Positions 17,366-26,041 of a stretch of 42,457 bases of DNA are shown piece by piece. This DNA is from Bermanella sp034112345 (GTDB lineage Bacteria > Pseudomonadota > Gammaproteobacteria > Pseudomonadales > Oceanobacteraceae). Position numbers and translations under genes: made by a program. The DNA lies in NCBI GenBank assembly GCA_034112345.1, contig JAWUVN010000077.1, forward strand, positions 1-42,457. The letters are read 5' to 3'. The notes beneath the pieces were generated by a model. It did not search any database. It worked only from the letters and a program-made list of their open reading frames with translations, and was not told the DNA's origin. Numbering within the stretch: position 1 is the first letter of the stretch; the number at the start of each line of letters is the position of its first letter.

Positions 17366-19255
17366 ATGAAAATAATAAAGACACTTTCGCTGATTCTATT
17401 TGTACTGGTCTCGATGCAATCTAATGCAAAAGATGAGCAAACTTGGAAAGTAAACCTGAAAGATGCTGATATTAAGGCGTTCATTTCTCAGGTTGCTAAT
17501 ATAACCGGTTACAGCTTTGTAATTGACCCTAGAGTGAAGGGTAAAGTGACGATTATTTCAGACACCTCAATGGGTAAGCGTGAGGTGTATGAGATGTTTC
17601 AATCTGTATTGAATGTACACGGTTTTGCAGCTATTCCAGCTGGCGGCATTATTAAAGTTATGCAACAAAATAATAGCAAGCAAGAAGGTGGAATGCCCAT
17701 TGGTTTAGGCAACAGAAAAAGTGAGCAGTTAATTACTCAGGTGATTCAGATTAAAGATACACCCGCTTTAGATTTGGTGCCTATTTTACGACCAATGGTT
17801 GCTAAGTATGGACACTTAGCCGGTGTTAAAAGTGCAAATGCTTTAATTGTTACAGATCATGCATCTAACGTAAGGCGCATTGAAAAAATCATCGAGCGCT
17901 TAGACGGTTCTGGTGTGTCTGAACTTGAAGTGATCCAGCTTGAAGAAGCATGGGTTGGCGACATTGTGGGAATATTGACTAGTCTAGACCCAGAGAAAGT
18001 AAGCGAAGGCGGTAAGGGTAAAAGTAGTGCAAGTGGGGTTGCTGGGCGAATTCGTGTAGTGGCTGACGAGCGCGCCAATAGGCTCATATTACGTGGTGAG
18101 CAGACTGCCCGTGATCGTGTTAAAAAATTAATTCAATCATTAGATAAGCCTTCTAAATTTTCAGGTAAGGCCTCTGTTATTCGGCTACAGCATGCTGACG
18201 CAAAAGAATTGGCAGAGCTGCTGAAAAGTTTGATGGGTGAAGTGAAAGATGAAAAAGGCAAAAGCCAGGCAACGGGTAGCGTGAGCATTCATGCCGATCA
18301 GGGGTTAAATGCTTTAGTTGTTAGGGCTGAACCTTCTTTGATGTCAGAAATTAAAGAAATAGTATCTCAATTAGATGTTCGTCGTGCTCAAGTGTTGATA
18401 GAAGCGGCAATCGTTGAGGTGACAGGTCAGGTAGATGATCGAGTAGGATTTCAGATGGCTGTTGCAGATTTAGATTCTGGTCAAACCCCATTGGTTGCCA
18501 CAGATTTTGGTGATGCAGGTAGCAGCTTAACCAGTTTGATTTCAGGGATTGCGGCAGGAACAGCTAGCCTAAGTTCAGGTTTAACCCTTGGAGGTTATGG
18601 TGAAGTTGGCGGTAATGACTTTGCATTTTTAATTCAAGCACTTGAGTCTGTGAGTAATGCTAATTTGTTAAGCACACCAAGTATTATGACAATGGATAAT
18701 CAGGAAGCTGAAATAATAGTTGGTCAGAATGTTCCTTTTGTAACGGGTTCTACATCGAGTACGTCTAATTCGAATCCTTTTACGACTATTCAACGTGAAG
18801 ATATCGGCACAACGTTAAAGGTCGTGCCGCATGTTCAAGATGGCAAATTTGTAAGATTAGAAGTTGAACAAAGTACCGAATCGGTTGAAAGTACAGCCGT
18901 TGAAGGTCAGGCGGATTTGATTACAAATAAGCGTTCAATTAAAACTCAGATATTAGCGGAAGATGGCGAAATCATTATGCTGGGTGGTTTGATTCGTGAT
19001 GCAGTGCAAGAAACGCAAAGTAAGGTGCCTTTTTTAGGGGACATTCCAATTTTAGGTTGGTTATTTCGTTCGTCTAGTGAGACCCATGTAAAGCAGAACC
19101 TGATTGTATTTATTAAGCCTACAGTTGTGCTTAGTAAGGAAGGGAATCGAGATATATTACGACGCAAATACGATGGTATTTACGAGGTCGATTTAACTGA
19201 TCTGCTTGGGGATGATGGAATCGATAAGCGTTTAGAGATGATTTTTGAAAACTAG
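17366..19255 (+). CDS. gspD: type II secretion system secretin
   Basis: This 629-residue secretin forms the outer-membrane channel. A signal peptide (MKIIKTLSLILFVLVSMQSN-A) is followed by the N0 domain 'WKVNLKDADIKAFISQVANI', three N1-N3 repeats ('VIQIKDTPALDLVPILRPMV', 'RVVADERANRLILRG', 'SVSIHADQGLNALVVRAEPS') and the secretin core 'QALESVSNANLLSTPSIMTM', 'VGQNVPFVTGS', 'GGLIRDAVQETQSKVPFLGD'. A C-terminal segment of about 60 residues may be the pilotin-binding S domain. ATG 17366 is chosen over TTG 17354 because it gives a clean signal peptide. gspE-M are not in the window, so the system is encoded at more than one locus. Confidence 0.96.
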   Translation: MKIIKTLSLILFVLVSMQSNAKDEQTWKVNLKDADIKAFISQVANITGYSFVIDPRVKGKVTIISDTSMGKREVYEMFQSVLNVHGFAAIPAGGIIKVMQQNNSKQEGGMPIGLGNRKSEQLITQVIQIKDTPALDLVPILRPMVAKYGHLAGVKSANALIVTDHASNVRRIEKIIERLDGSGVSELEVIQLEEAWVGDIVGILTSLDPEKVSEGGKGKSSASGVAGRIRVVADERANRLILRGEQTARDRVKKLIQSLDKPSKFSGKASVIRLQHADAKELAELLKSLMGEVKDEKGKSQATGSVSIHADQGLNALVVRAEPSLMSEIKEIVSQLDVRRAQVLIEAAIVEVTGQVDDRVGFQMAVADLDSGQTPLVATDFGDAGSSLTSLISGIAAGTASLSSGLTLGGYGEVGGNDFAFLIQALESVSNANLLSTPSIMTMDNQEAEIIVGQNVPFVTGSTSSTSNSNPFTTIQREDIGTTLKVVPHVQDGKFVRLEVEQSTESVESTAVEGQADLITNKRSIKTQILAEDGEIIMLGGLIRDAVQETQSKVPFLGDIPILGWLFRSSSETHVKQNLIVFIKPTVVLSKEGNRDILRRKYDGIYEVDLTDLLGDDGIDKRLEMIFEN

Positions 19256-19282
19256 GTGGCAACCGTACAGATAAGATCAAAT

Positions 19283-19309
19283 AAAAAACCCGCCTGAGCG
19301 GGTTTTTTT
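19283..19309. terminator. bidirectional Rho-independent terminator
   Basis: AAAAAACCCGC-CTGA-GCGGGTTTTTTT lies between the convergent gspD and maf genes, with T runs in both directions. Confidence 0.92.
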
Positions 19310-19331
19310 GTATCTATTGATTACTGGCTTG

Positions 19332-19910
19332 CTAGATAACAGGGATATTCACCTTTTCTAGCATTTTGATTAATTGGATTAACGGGAGGCCAATCAAGGT
19401 ATTTGGATCGTTACCTTCTAAGCGATCAAATAAGCTGATACCAAGGCCTTCTGATTTGAAGCTACCAGCACAATTGTAAGGCTCTTCCTTTTTTAGGTAA
19501 TTTTCAATCTGGGTCTCCGTCAAATCTCTAAAATATACGTAGTAAGGCTCTACGACTTCTTGGTAATTGTTGGTGCCAGCATTCAACACGCAAAGGCTGG
19601 TATAGAAGGTTACGGTGCGGCCACTGGCTGCCAGCAGTTGTGCAACAGCCGCTTCATGATTACCTGGTTTGCCAATAATTTTTCCATCCAGAGTGGCGCA
19701 CTGGTCGCTAGCAATGATAACGGATTGCGGGTGGCGCTGGGCAATGGCATCTGCTTTTTCTTTGGCAAGACGTGCAACCATGTCTTTAGGGCGCTCATCT
19801 TTTAACGGGGTCTCATCGATATCAGGGCTATCGCAGTCAAAACTGAGGTCTAATTTTTCGAGCAGAGCTTTCCTAAAAGGAGAGCTTGAACCTAATACTA
19901 TTCGTGACAT
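19332..19910 (-). CDS. Maf-family nucleotide pyrophosphatase (YceF-like)
   Basis: This 192-residue cytoplasmic protein has the Maf signature 'IVLGSSSPFRKALLEKLDLS', 'SPDIDETPLKDE', 'IIASDQCATLDGKIIGKPGN' and 'CAGSFKSEGLGISLFDRLEG'. Maf proteins hydrolyse non-canonical or modified NTPs. The 'SDQ..-LDG--GKPG' form and the length fit the YceF (m7GTP-specific) branch better than the YhdE branch, but this is a judgement by eye. The gene stands alone between gspD and the coiled-coil protein; the usual yceD-rpmF neighbours are absent. Confidence 0.88.
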   Translation of the reverse strand: MSRIVLGSSSPFRKALLEKLDLSFDCDSPDIDETPLKDERPKDMVARLAKEKADAIAQRHPQSVIIASDQCATLDGKIIGKPGNHEAAVAQLLAASGRTVTFYTSLCVLNAGTNNYQEVVEPYYVYFRDLTETQIENYLKKEEPYNCAGSFKSEGLGISLFDRLEGNDPNTLIGLPLIQLIKMLEKVNIPVI

Positions 19911-20110
19911 GGTGTAAGCCTATAGTTGAATAATGGGGATTTTACGGTAAATCGACGATTAAAATAAGCTATGTGATCAAAGAAGGGTAATGTTGAGGCA
20001 GTGATATTTGTTCAGAATGAGACGAAATCAACTGATTTACTGCTAGCCTCTTGCCAAAAGCACCATGAATGCCACAATATCAAAAATTATTAAGAAGTTT
20101 GAAACTCATT

Positions 20111-20848
20111 ATGAAAAAAGACCAAGAACCAGAGCAACTAGCTTCAATTGCGATATCACGAGATGAAATAGTGGGTCGTCAAAGACCGACTGGCAGCATT
20201 CGATCTCAGCCTACAAATAGCTCTGCGCCTAAATTATTATGGTTATTGGTTGTCTTCTCTGTGCTATTTTCTGTTGGAATATTAGTGCATCTTCAGAAGG
20301 TTAAGCTGCAGTCGGATAAGCAGCTTAAAGCTTTAACTATTTTGCAGGATAGATTAAGCAGTACAGATCAGCAGTCAAACCTCTCTGTCGATGCTATTAA
20401 AATACTGTTGAGAGATCAAGATCATGAAATTCGAAAATTATGGGATGTGGCTAATAAGCGTAATAAAGGTCAAATAAGTAAACATAAAACCCGTCTTGAT
20501 GATCAGAGTAAGTTAATTGCTCAATATTCGTCAAAGATTGAACAGCTGGGTAAAGAAGCGGCTTCTCAAAAGAAAAATGTAACAAATAATATTAAGGAAT
20601 CAGAGCAGGCCACTCGCTCTCAGGTGCAGTCAGTTAAGAATGATATTTCAGAAATTGAAACCAGAGTCGAAAAATCGATAAAAGGCATTCCAAGTAATTT
20701 ATCTAAAACATTGTCAGACCATACTAAAGGTATTAAGGCGATGGATAGAACACGATTGCAACTCCTTAAAAAGATTAAAAGCCTAGAGGCTGATATTAAG
20801 TTACTTAAATCAAGGCCGGCTAATACGGCTCAAGCTCCTACGAAGTAG
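20111..20848 (+). CDS. hypothetical single-pass membrane protein with coiled coil
   Basis: This roughly 245-residue protein is not recognised. A polar N-terminus of about 45 residues is followed by one membrane helix (LLWLLVVFSVLFSVGILVHL) and then about 180 residues of Lys/Gln/Ser-rich helix with heptads ('QLGKEAASQKKNVTNNIKES', 'LLKKIKSLEADIKLLK'), suggesting a long periplasmic coiled coil (type II topology). Start 20111 gives MKKDQEPEQ; an ATG at 20069 would add 14 residues, and neither has a good ribosome site. A perfect hairpin follows the stop. Confidence 0.6.
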   Translation: MKKDQEPEQLASIAISRDEIVGRQRPTGSIRSQPTNSSAPKLLWLLVVFSVLFSVGILVHLQKVKLQSDKQLKALTILQDRLSSTDQQSNLSVDAIKILLRDQDHEIRKLWDVANKRNKGQISKHKTRLDDQSKLIAQYSSKIEQLGKEAASQKKNVTNNIKESEQATRSQVQSVKNDISEIETRVEKSIKGIPSNLSKTLSDHTKGIKAMDRTRLQLLKKIKSLEADIKLLKSRPANTAQAPTK

Positions 20849-20853
20849 TAATT

Positions 20854-20881
20854 TTACAGCCACTTAAATAAGTGGCTGTAA
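20854..20881 (+). terminator. perfect 12-bp inverted repeat, possible terminator
   Basis: TTACAGCCACTT / AAGTGGCTGTAA form a perfect 12-bp stem with loop AAAT, starting 6 bases after the coiled-coil gene stop. The trailing sequence (TGTTTAAG) lacks a proper T run, so it is a weak terminator or an mRNA-stabilising hairpin. Confidence 0.5.
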
Positions 20882-20908
20882 TGTTTAAGCGTATTTGGAA
20901 TTAAGCAT

Positions 20909-21802
20909 ATGCCAACACTGTCTTCCAGAATTTTTAAATCTCTTTCGCAGAGTGAATTCTTGTCCTTTCCAGAATTTGAGCGCGTTATTTTGGATGAAGA
21001 TAAATCAGATTCTCTTATGGTTACTTTAGAGGTGGGCTTAAGAGCAGCGACTATTGGACAGGCTTTTTCTTTAGGATACAGATGTGCATTACAAAAACTC
21101 TGGCCAGGCTTTAAGCAGGATCAGTGGGTCGCTTTTTGTGTTACCGAGAAATCAGGTGCACACCCTAAAAAGCTGAAAACAACGATATCAATAGATTGAT
21201 TTTTATCAGGCAGTAAAAGCTTTGTATCAATGGCTGATAGGGCTAGTGAGCTATTAGTGATTGCAGTAGCCGGTAAGTCTGAAGATAGGCCGATATTGAA
21301 GGCAGTGAAAATAAGCTTACCATCAACCGGTGCGGACTTAATGATCATGCCTGGCATGGGAATAATTCCCGAACTTGTTCATGGGGAATTAACTTTAAAT
21401 AATGCTAAGGGGTGTATTTTAGAAGGGGATGGTTATTTAGATTTTAATAAGAAGTTTAGGCTGATTGAAGATGCTCATTTGCTGATGGCTTTTACTGCAT
21501 TAATCTTATCAAAAGTGATTCGCAGTAAACGAGACGATACCTTGATTGATGATTGTATGGTCATCATTACTTCATTGTTGGCCGTTGAATTTAACGATGA
21601 GTCATTTGGTGTTTTTCAATTAGCTGGTCTTTATAAAAGCTTAGAATCATTGGTAGTTAGATTTGAAGCTGAGCTAGTTTATATGGACCCGGTATTTCAA
21701 TATGAATGGAAACGAGATGCTAAAATCTTTGGTCTTTCAAAGAAGACTCGTGCGCTTCAACGTAAAAGCGCATTAGATTCCTTTCTAGCAAGAGTACAAT
21801 AA
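20909..21802 (+). pseudogene. acyl-CoA dehydrogenase-like gene interrupted by in-frame UGA
   Basis: Two open stretches, 20909-21199 and 21230-21802, lie in the same reading frame and are separated by a single TGA at 21197-21199. Read through, they give one protein of about 297 codons. The join reads 'LKTTISID-stop-FLSGSKSFVSMADRAS', which resembles the acyl-CoA dehydrogenase middle domain 'dGW.LsG.KsfvT.A..A', with the stop falling where tryptophan is usual. Upstream 'WVAFCVTEKSGAHP' and downstream 'GMGIIPELVHGELTLNNAK' fit the same fold. It is shorter than typical members (about 380). The simplest reading is a TGG-to-TGA nonsense mutation; readthrough or a sequencing error are alternatives. 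The flanking codons look intact, so decay, if real, is recent. Confidence 0.6.
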
Positions 21803-22240
21803 TTACGGTCTAGTGGTCGATGTGATACTTGAGCGATCACTAATGCCATTAGAATATATTTGACCTTGATTAGAAGAATATTGTGTATTTTTTTCGATAT
21901 AGCTTGTTTGTTTAATGAGGTGATTATTTACATTGGGTTGATTCGACTTACTTGTTATCGATTCATTATCGTTTGCAATAACAATATTAGATGATGTTTC
22001 AGCCGCATCGCTATTCGTTTTCACTCGAGTTTCATCGAGTTCATTTAGGTTTAACCGATTAAGATCAATGCTTTGAGCAGTGGTTCTTTTATAGCGATAA
22101 TTGTTGCTGTAATCATAATGATGAGGAGAGGATTTAGCCTGATCAACTGCATCAAGTAAATCCTTTGCGTAGTAGTCATCCATAGGCTCAATGCCTAATG
22201 CGTTTGCGGATAAAAAGAAAAGTAATACAGTAAATTTCAT
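21803..22240 (-). CDS. hypothetical secreted protein, paralogue of the next gene upstream
   Basis: This 145-residue protein is not recognised. It has a signal peptide (MKFTVLLFFLSANALG), then 'DDYYAKDLLDAVDQAKSS', an Asn/Ser/Thr-rich low-complexity middle and a C-terminal 'SDRSSITSTTRP'. The first part and the C-terminal motif match the neighbour at 22255-22785 ('EDYYGNDINAAVMEADQNK'; 'SNGSIISTPRP'), so the two arose by tandem duplication. They are 14 bases apart and likely one operon. Probably periplasmic or exported. Confidence 0.6.
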   Translation of the reverse strand: MKFTVLLFFLSANALGIEPMDDYYAKDLLDAVDQAKSSPHHYDYSNNYRYKRTTAQSIDLNRLNLNELDETRVKTNSDAAETSSNIVIANDNESITSKSNQPNVNNHLIKQTSYIEKNTQYSSNQGQIYSNGISDRSSITSTTRP

Positions 22241-22254
22241 TTCAACTGCCTAAG

Positions 22255-22785
22255 TTAAGGTCTAGGGGTACTTATAATTGAACCGTTAGAGAGTGCGCCG
22301 TTCGTTGTCACTATATCACCGCGTGAAAACTCATGGTACGTATTCGTTGGAAGCTTATTTTCGATGTTACCTAGGGATTGGTTTGAAGGTAAGTTTATTG
22401 TAGAGGCCTGTTGAGTGTTGTCTTGTAAATTGTCTTTTTGAATGCGTTCGGCTTGTTCTTTAGAGGGGAGCTCTGGACTTGCAAGCTTGGTTCCGCCTGC
22501 TGCGGTGGCGCCTAGTGCGCCTTCTAATCGTTCTTGTTCAAGTTCGGTACCTTCTAATTGCGGAAGCTCGAATGACTTAGAGGTGCTTCGGTTAAACCAG
22601 TGTTGTTTATTGTAGTTAAGCTGGCGTTTATTTTGATCAGCTTCCATTACGGCTGCATTTATATCGTTACCATAATAATCTTCACCTACATACTTAGCTT
22701 CTTCAGCAAGTGCAAAGGGCAGAATTAGGAATAAAGGAGCAAGTAAGATGGCTACCTTGCCAAGTTTTAAAGTTAGCCTATCCAT
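22255..22785 (-). CDS. hypothetical secreted protein, first of a tandem paralogous pair
   Basis: This 176-residue protein is not recognised. A signal peptide (KVAILLAPLFLILPFALA-EE) precedes 'EDYYGNDINAAVMEADQNKR', a central Glu/Leu-rich part 'LEGTELEQERLEGALGATAA', a Gln/Asn-rich segment and the tail 'SNGSIISTPRP'. It shares its head and tail motifs with the downstream gene but not the middle, suggesting that the two ends carry the function. ATG 22785 is near the divergent lipoprotein gene at 22907. Confidence 0.6.
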   Translation of the reverse strand: MDRLTLKLGKVAILLAPLFLILPFALAEEAKYVGEDYYGNDINAAVMEADQNKRQLNYNKQHWFNRSTSKSFELPQLEGTELEQERLEGALGATAAGGTKLASPELPSKEQAERIQKDNLQDNTQQASTINLPSNQSLGNIENKLPTNTYHEFSRGDIVTTNGALSNGSIISTPRP

Positions 22786-22906
22786 GTGTGAAAAAATCCA
22801 TTCTGTTATTTTGTTATTTTTTTAAGTATGTCATCATAACCGAATAAATAAAATGGAATCACCCCTAGTACAGTATATAACCGTACAAGGGCGTACTGAG
22901 TCTACA

Positions 22907-23605
22907 ATGATAAGAATAATACTCGCATTTTCTCTAACATCCGTACTAATAAGTACCTCGGGTTGTTTGCATATTTATCAGTCTTTAGGTCATAACTTTG
23001 GTGCATACATTGCCACGGTATCTGGTAAAGAATATAGCCAGGTTGCCAATCGTTGGGATTATGAAAACAAGGCCTTACTCTATGTTTATCGCCCAAACAG
23101 TCAATGGGCCGCAGATGAAGTAGAAGCGCCTACTTTTTATATGGACGATGAACGTATTTTTAATATTCGAGCAAATGGTTACACATGGTTTGAACTTGAA
23201 CCCGGTGAATATGAAATTATTATGCGCAGACCGCTAATGGGCTTAGAGGGGATTGCAACAGAGAGCTTTTCTTTTGACTTGAAGCGTATTGCCGAAATGA
23301 ATTTAGCAGTAGAAGCGAATAAGGTGTATTTTTTACGATACAGCGAAATAGATCCTCCTGAGATTGAGCAGCAAAAGGTAGAAAATGATATTCCGCTTGC
23401 AGATGGCCCATTATCTCTTGTATCAACAGAGTTGGCTCAGAACGAATTAGAGGTGACTCGCATGTTACCTGAGGGTGGCCACTTCATTAAATCTAAAGGT
23501 CCGCTAACAGAGGATCAATTAGAAGAAGTGTTCGATAGTCGTGTTGTCGACTTAGAAGATTCAGATGAAGTTGAAGATGAAAATGTTATGAAATGGTGGT
23601 GGTAA
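22907..23605 (+). CDS. lipoprotein with DUF2846-like domain
   Basis: This 232-residue lipoprotein starts MIRIILAFSLTSVLISTSGC, where the TSGC lipobox sets the start at 22907 with GAG 8 bases upstream. The following domain, 'KALLYVYRPNSQWA', 'YMDDERIFNIRANGYTWFEL' and 'PGEYEIIMRR', has the beta-sandwich pattern of DUF2846-type lipoproteins. A highly acidic tail ends in three tryptophans (VMKWWW). The function of the family is unknown. It is divergent from the paralogous secreted pair. Confidence 0.7.
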   Translation: MIRIILAFSLTSVLISTSGCLHIYQSLGHNFGAYIATVSGKEYSQVANRWDYENKALLYVYRPNSQWAADEVEAPTFYMDDERIFNIRANGYTWFELEPGEYEIIMRRPLMGLEGIATESFSFDLKRIAEMNLAVEANKVYFLRYSEIDPPEIEQQKVENDIPLADGPLSLVSTELAQNELEVTRMLPEGGHFIKSKGPLTEDQLEEVFDSRVVDLEDSDEVEDENVMKWWW

Positions 23606-23767
23606 TTTGGGTTATTCCATTGCAATAACACCTTACTAAAAAACCTATTATTGATCTGTACTATGGTGCAAATAGGCTGCATTTATTCGTTTACGCCTTC
23701 TATCGTGCTACAATCCAAAGATAAATATCTATAATTATTCCCACTTAAAAGATTGAGAGAACAAGCT

Positions 23768-25282
23768 ATGACTGTGATCAAGCAAGAAGATCTGATCCAG
23801 AGCGTCGCTGATGCGCTGCAGTATATATCGTACTATCACCCGCTAGACTTCATCAAAGCGATGGAAGAAGCCTACGAAAAAGAAGAAAGCAAAGGTGCGA
23901 AAGACGCCATTGCTCAAATTCTAATTAACTCTCGTATGTGTGCTATTGGGCACCGCCCTATTTGCCAAGACACGGGCATTGTGACTGTATTTTTAACAAT
24001 TGGAATGGATGTTCGTTTTGAAGATGCCACCATGGGCGTTGAAGATATGGCCAATGAAGGTGTTCGCCGTGCTTATTTACTGCCAGAGAACATCTTAAGA
24101 GCGTCAGTATTAGCTGACCCAGATGGTAAGCGTCAAAACACCAAAGACAATACTCCAGCTGTTATCCATACTAAGCTGGTTCAAGGTAATACAGTTGATG
24201 TACACGTTGCTGCTAAAGGTGGTGGTTCAGAAGCTAAATCTAAATTTGCCATGTTAACCCCATCTGATTCAGTTGTAGACTGGGTTTTAGAGCAAATTCC
24301 TAAAATGGGCGCAGGTTGGTGTCCACCAGGAATGCTAGGAATAGGCATTGGTGGTACGGCCGAAAAAGCCATGATGATTGCAAAAGAAGCCTTGCTTGAG
24401 CCAATCAACATCAAAGAGCTTCAGGCTCGTGGCGCGAAAACTCGCTCTGAAGAATTACGTTTAGAGTTGTTTGATAAAGTGAATAAATTAGGTATTGGTG
24501 CACAAGGCCTAGGTGGGTTGACTACTGTATTGGATGTAAAAGTTGCCGACTATCCAACTCATGCCGCAAACAAGCCTGTTGCCATTATCCCTAACTGCGC
24601 GGCGACTCGTCATGCGCATTTTGAATTAGATGGATCTGGCCCGGCTAAATTAGAACCTCCAAAGATTGAAGACTGGCCTGAAATCACTTGGGAAGTTGGC
24701 GAAAGTGTTCGTCGTGTTGATTTAAATACGGTTACTCGCGAAGATATTAAAGAGTGGAAGCCGGGCGAAACCATTTTATTAAATGGTAAAATGTTGACTG
24801 GACGTGATGCAGCTCATAAACGCATGGTTGATATGATTGGTAAGGGTGAAAAATTACCCGTTGACCTTAAAAATCGATTTATCTATTACGTTGGTCCTGT
24901 AGACCCAGTACGTGATGAAGTTGTTGGCCCAGCCGGCCCGACGACAGCAACGCGTATGGATAAGTTTACTCGTACTGTATTAGAAGAAACTGGCCTAATG
25001 GGTATGATTGGTAAAGCTGAACGTGGTCCGATTGGAATTGATGCGATCAGAGATAATGAAGCAATTTACTTAATGGCTGTTGGTGGTGCTGCTTATCTTG
25101 TGTCTCAAGCAATTCGTCACGCTGAGGTAGTTGGTTTTTCTGATCTAGGTATGGAAGCCATCTACGAATTCGATGTTGTGGATATGCCTGTAACGGTAGC
25201 CGTTGATACTAAGGGTACATCTGTTCACCAGACTGGCCCGCAAGAATGGTATGCAAAAATTAATGCTAAAGAAATTAGCTAA
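23768..25282 (+). CDS. fumA: class I (iron-sulfur) fumarate hydratase
   Basis: This 504-residue enzyme converts fumarate and malate in the TCA cycle using an oxygen-sensitive 4Fe-4S cluster. Both fused domains of the class are present. The three expected cluster cysteines are in 'RPICQDTGIVTVF', 'AGWCPPGMLGIGIGG' and 'IIPNCAATRHAHFEL'; the C-terminal beta-domain has 'GKMLTGRDAAHKRMVDMIGK' and 'YYVGPVDPVRDEVVGPAGPT'. Start 23768 (MTVIKQEDL) has GAGAGAA upstream; a TTG at 23753 would add five residues. The gene is monocistronic with its own terminator. The symbol could equally be fumB or 'fum' in local use. Confidence 0.95.
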   Translation: MTVIKQEDLIQSVADALQYISYYHPLDFIKAMEEAYEKEESKGAKDAIAQILINSRMCAIGHRPICQDTGIVTVFLTIGMDVRFEDATMGVEDMANEGVRRAYLLPENILRASVLADPDGKRQNTKDNTPAVIHTKLVQGNTVDVHVAAKGGGSEAKSKFAMLTPSDSVVDWVLEQIPKMGAGWCPPGMLGIGIGGTAEKAMMIAKEALLEPINIKELQARGAKTRSEELRLELFDKVNKLGIGAQGLGGLTTVLDVKVADYPTHAANKPVAIIPNCAATRHAHFELDGSGPAKLEPPKIEDWPEITWEVGESVRRVDLNTVTREDIKEWKPGETILLNGKMLTGRDAAHKRMVDMIGKGEKLPVDLKNRFIYYVGPVDPVRDEVVGPAGPTTATRMDKFTRTVLEETGLMGMIGKAERGPIGIDAIRDNEAIYLMAVGGAAYLVSQAIRHAEVVGFSDLGMEAIYEFDVVDMPVTVAVDTKGTSVHQTGPQEWYAKINAKEIS

Positions 25283-25307
25283 TTACGAACGTCTAACTAG
25301 CTAATAA

Positions 25308-25342
25308 GAAAGCCCTTGTGTTTATCCGCAAGGGCTTTTTTG
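25308..25342 (+). terminator. Rho-independent terminator of fumarase gene
   Basis: AAGCCCTTG (25310-25318) / CAAGGGCTT (25329-25337) form a 9-bp stem extended by two inner pairs, followed by T6. Confidence 0.9.
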
Positions 25343-25374
25343 TTGAAGTATTATAAATATAAATAAGGACTTAC

Positions 25375-26007
25375 ATGCTTCGTCATATTTTTACTTTTTC
25401 TATTTTACTGATTGTATCGGTCATTTCTTATGCCGAAAGTAGTCGGGATATGAGGTTGGCTCATTCTTTTGGTATAGATGTCGCTATGAGTACACTTTCT
25501 TTGCCAGTCCCTGGTGCAAGAGGCGTGGCCATTAATTATAACTTGTCGCCAAACTGGCAAGTATCATTAGATTATATGACGACCACGTTCGAGCTTAATT
25601 TTTCTAACATAGACTTGGCTGGGTTTAATGAAAAACGTTATGGCATCAAGTTTAAGCGTTTTTATGGGAATAGCTTTAATCTAGGGTTTGGGTATGTTCG
25701 TCGTATCAATAACGTGTATTTAGATCCGGTTATATACGATTTTAGTATTCCAGAATTGAAAAGCCGTACTAAGGCACATTCTAATATGTTGCATTTTTCA
25801 ATGGCAAATCAATGGCAGTTTGATAGTTGGATGTTTGGCGTTGACTGGCTGGTATTAGATTTAGCGACCTCTGGTCGAGTAGACCAGTCGTCGGAAAAAC
25901 AGGTTGATAATGAATCGAATAAAAGAAGCATTCGAAGTGCTGAAAATGTATTAACCTGGTATCCAAATATGGCAGTGTTCAATATTAGATTAGGGTATAT
26001 GTTTTGA
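25375..26007 (+). CDS. small outer-membrane beta-barrel protein
   Basis: This 210-residue protein has a signal peptide (MLRHIFTFSILLIVSVISYA-ES) and a body of alternating aromatic/polar strands: 'GVAINYNLSPNWQVSLDYMT', 'RYGIKFKRFYGNSFNLGFGY', 'MLHFSMANQWQFDSWMFGVD', ending 'AVFNIRLGYMF' with the terminal phenylalanine recognised by the BAM machinery. It would form an eight-strand-sized barrel in the outer membrane. No specific family was recognised. It precedes the motor-like operon but a minus-strand gene lies between, so co-transcription is not possible. Confidence 0.65.
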   Translation: MLRHIFTFSILLIVSVISYAESSRDMRLAHSFGIDVAMSTLSLPVPGARGVAINYNLSPNWQVSLDYMTTTFELNFSNIDLAGFNEKRYGIKFKRFYGNSFNLGFGYVRRINNVYLDPVIYDFSIPELKSRTKAHSNMLHFSMANQWQFDSWMFGVDWLVLDLATSGRVDQSSEKQVDNESNKRSIRSAENVLTWYPNMAVFNIRLGYMF

Positions 26008-26041
26008 TTGCAATGATTAAAAAACAGTTTTTCTTTAAACA

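Noticed and set aside
21197..21240. Selenocysteine insertion at the in-frame UGA
   Set aside because: The only downstream stem has a loop of over 20 bases and lacks a SECIS-like apical loop, and the position corresponds to tryptophan, not cysteine, in the fold.
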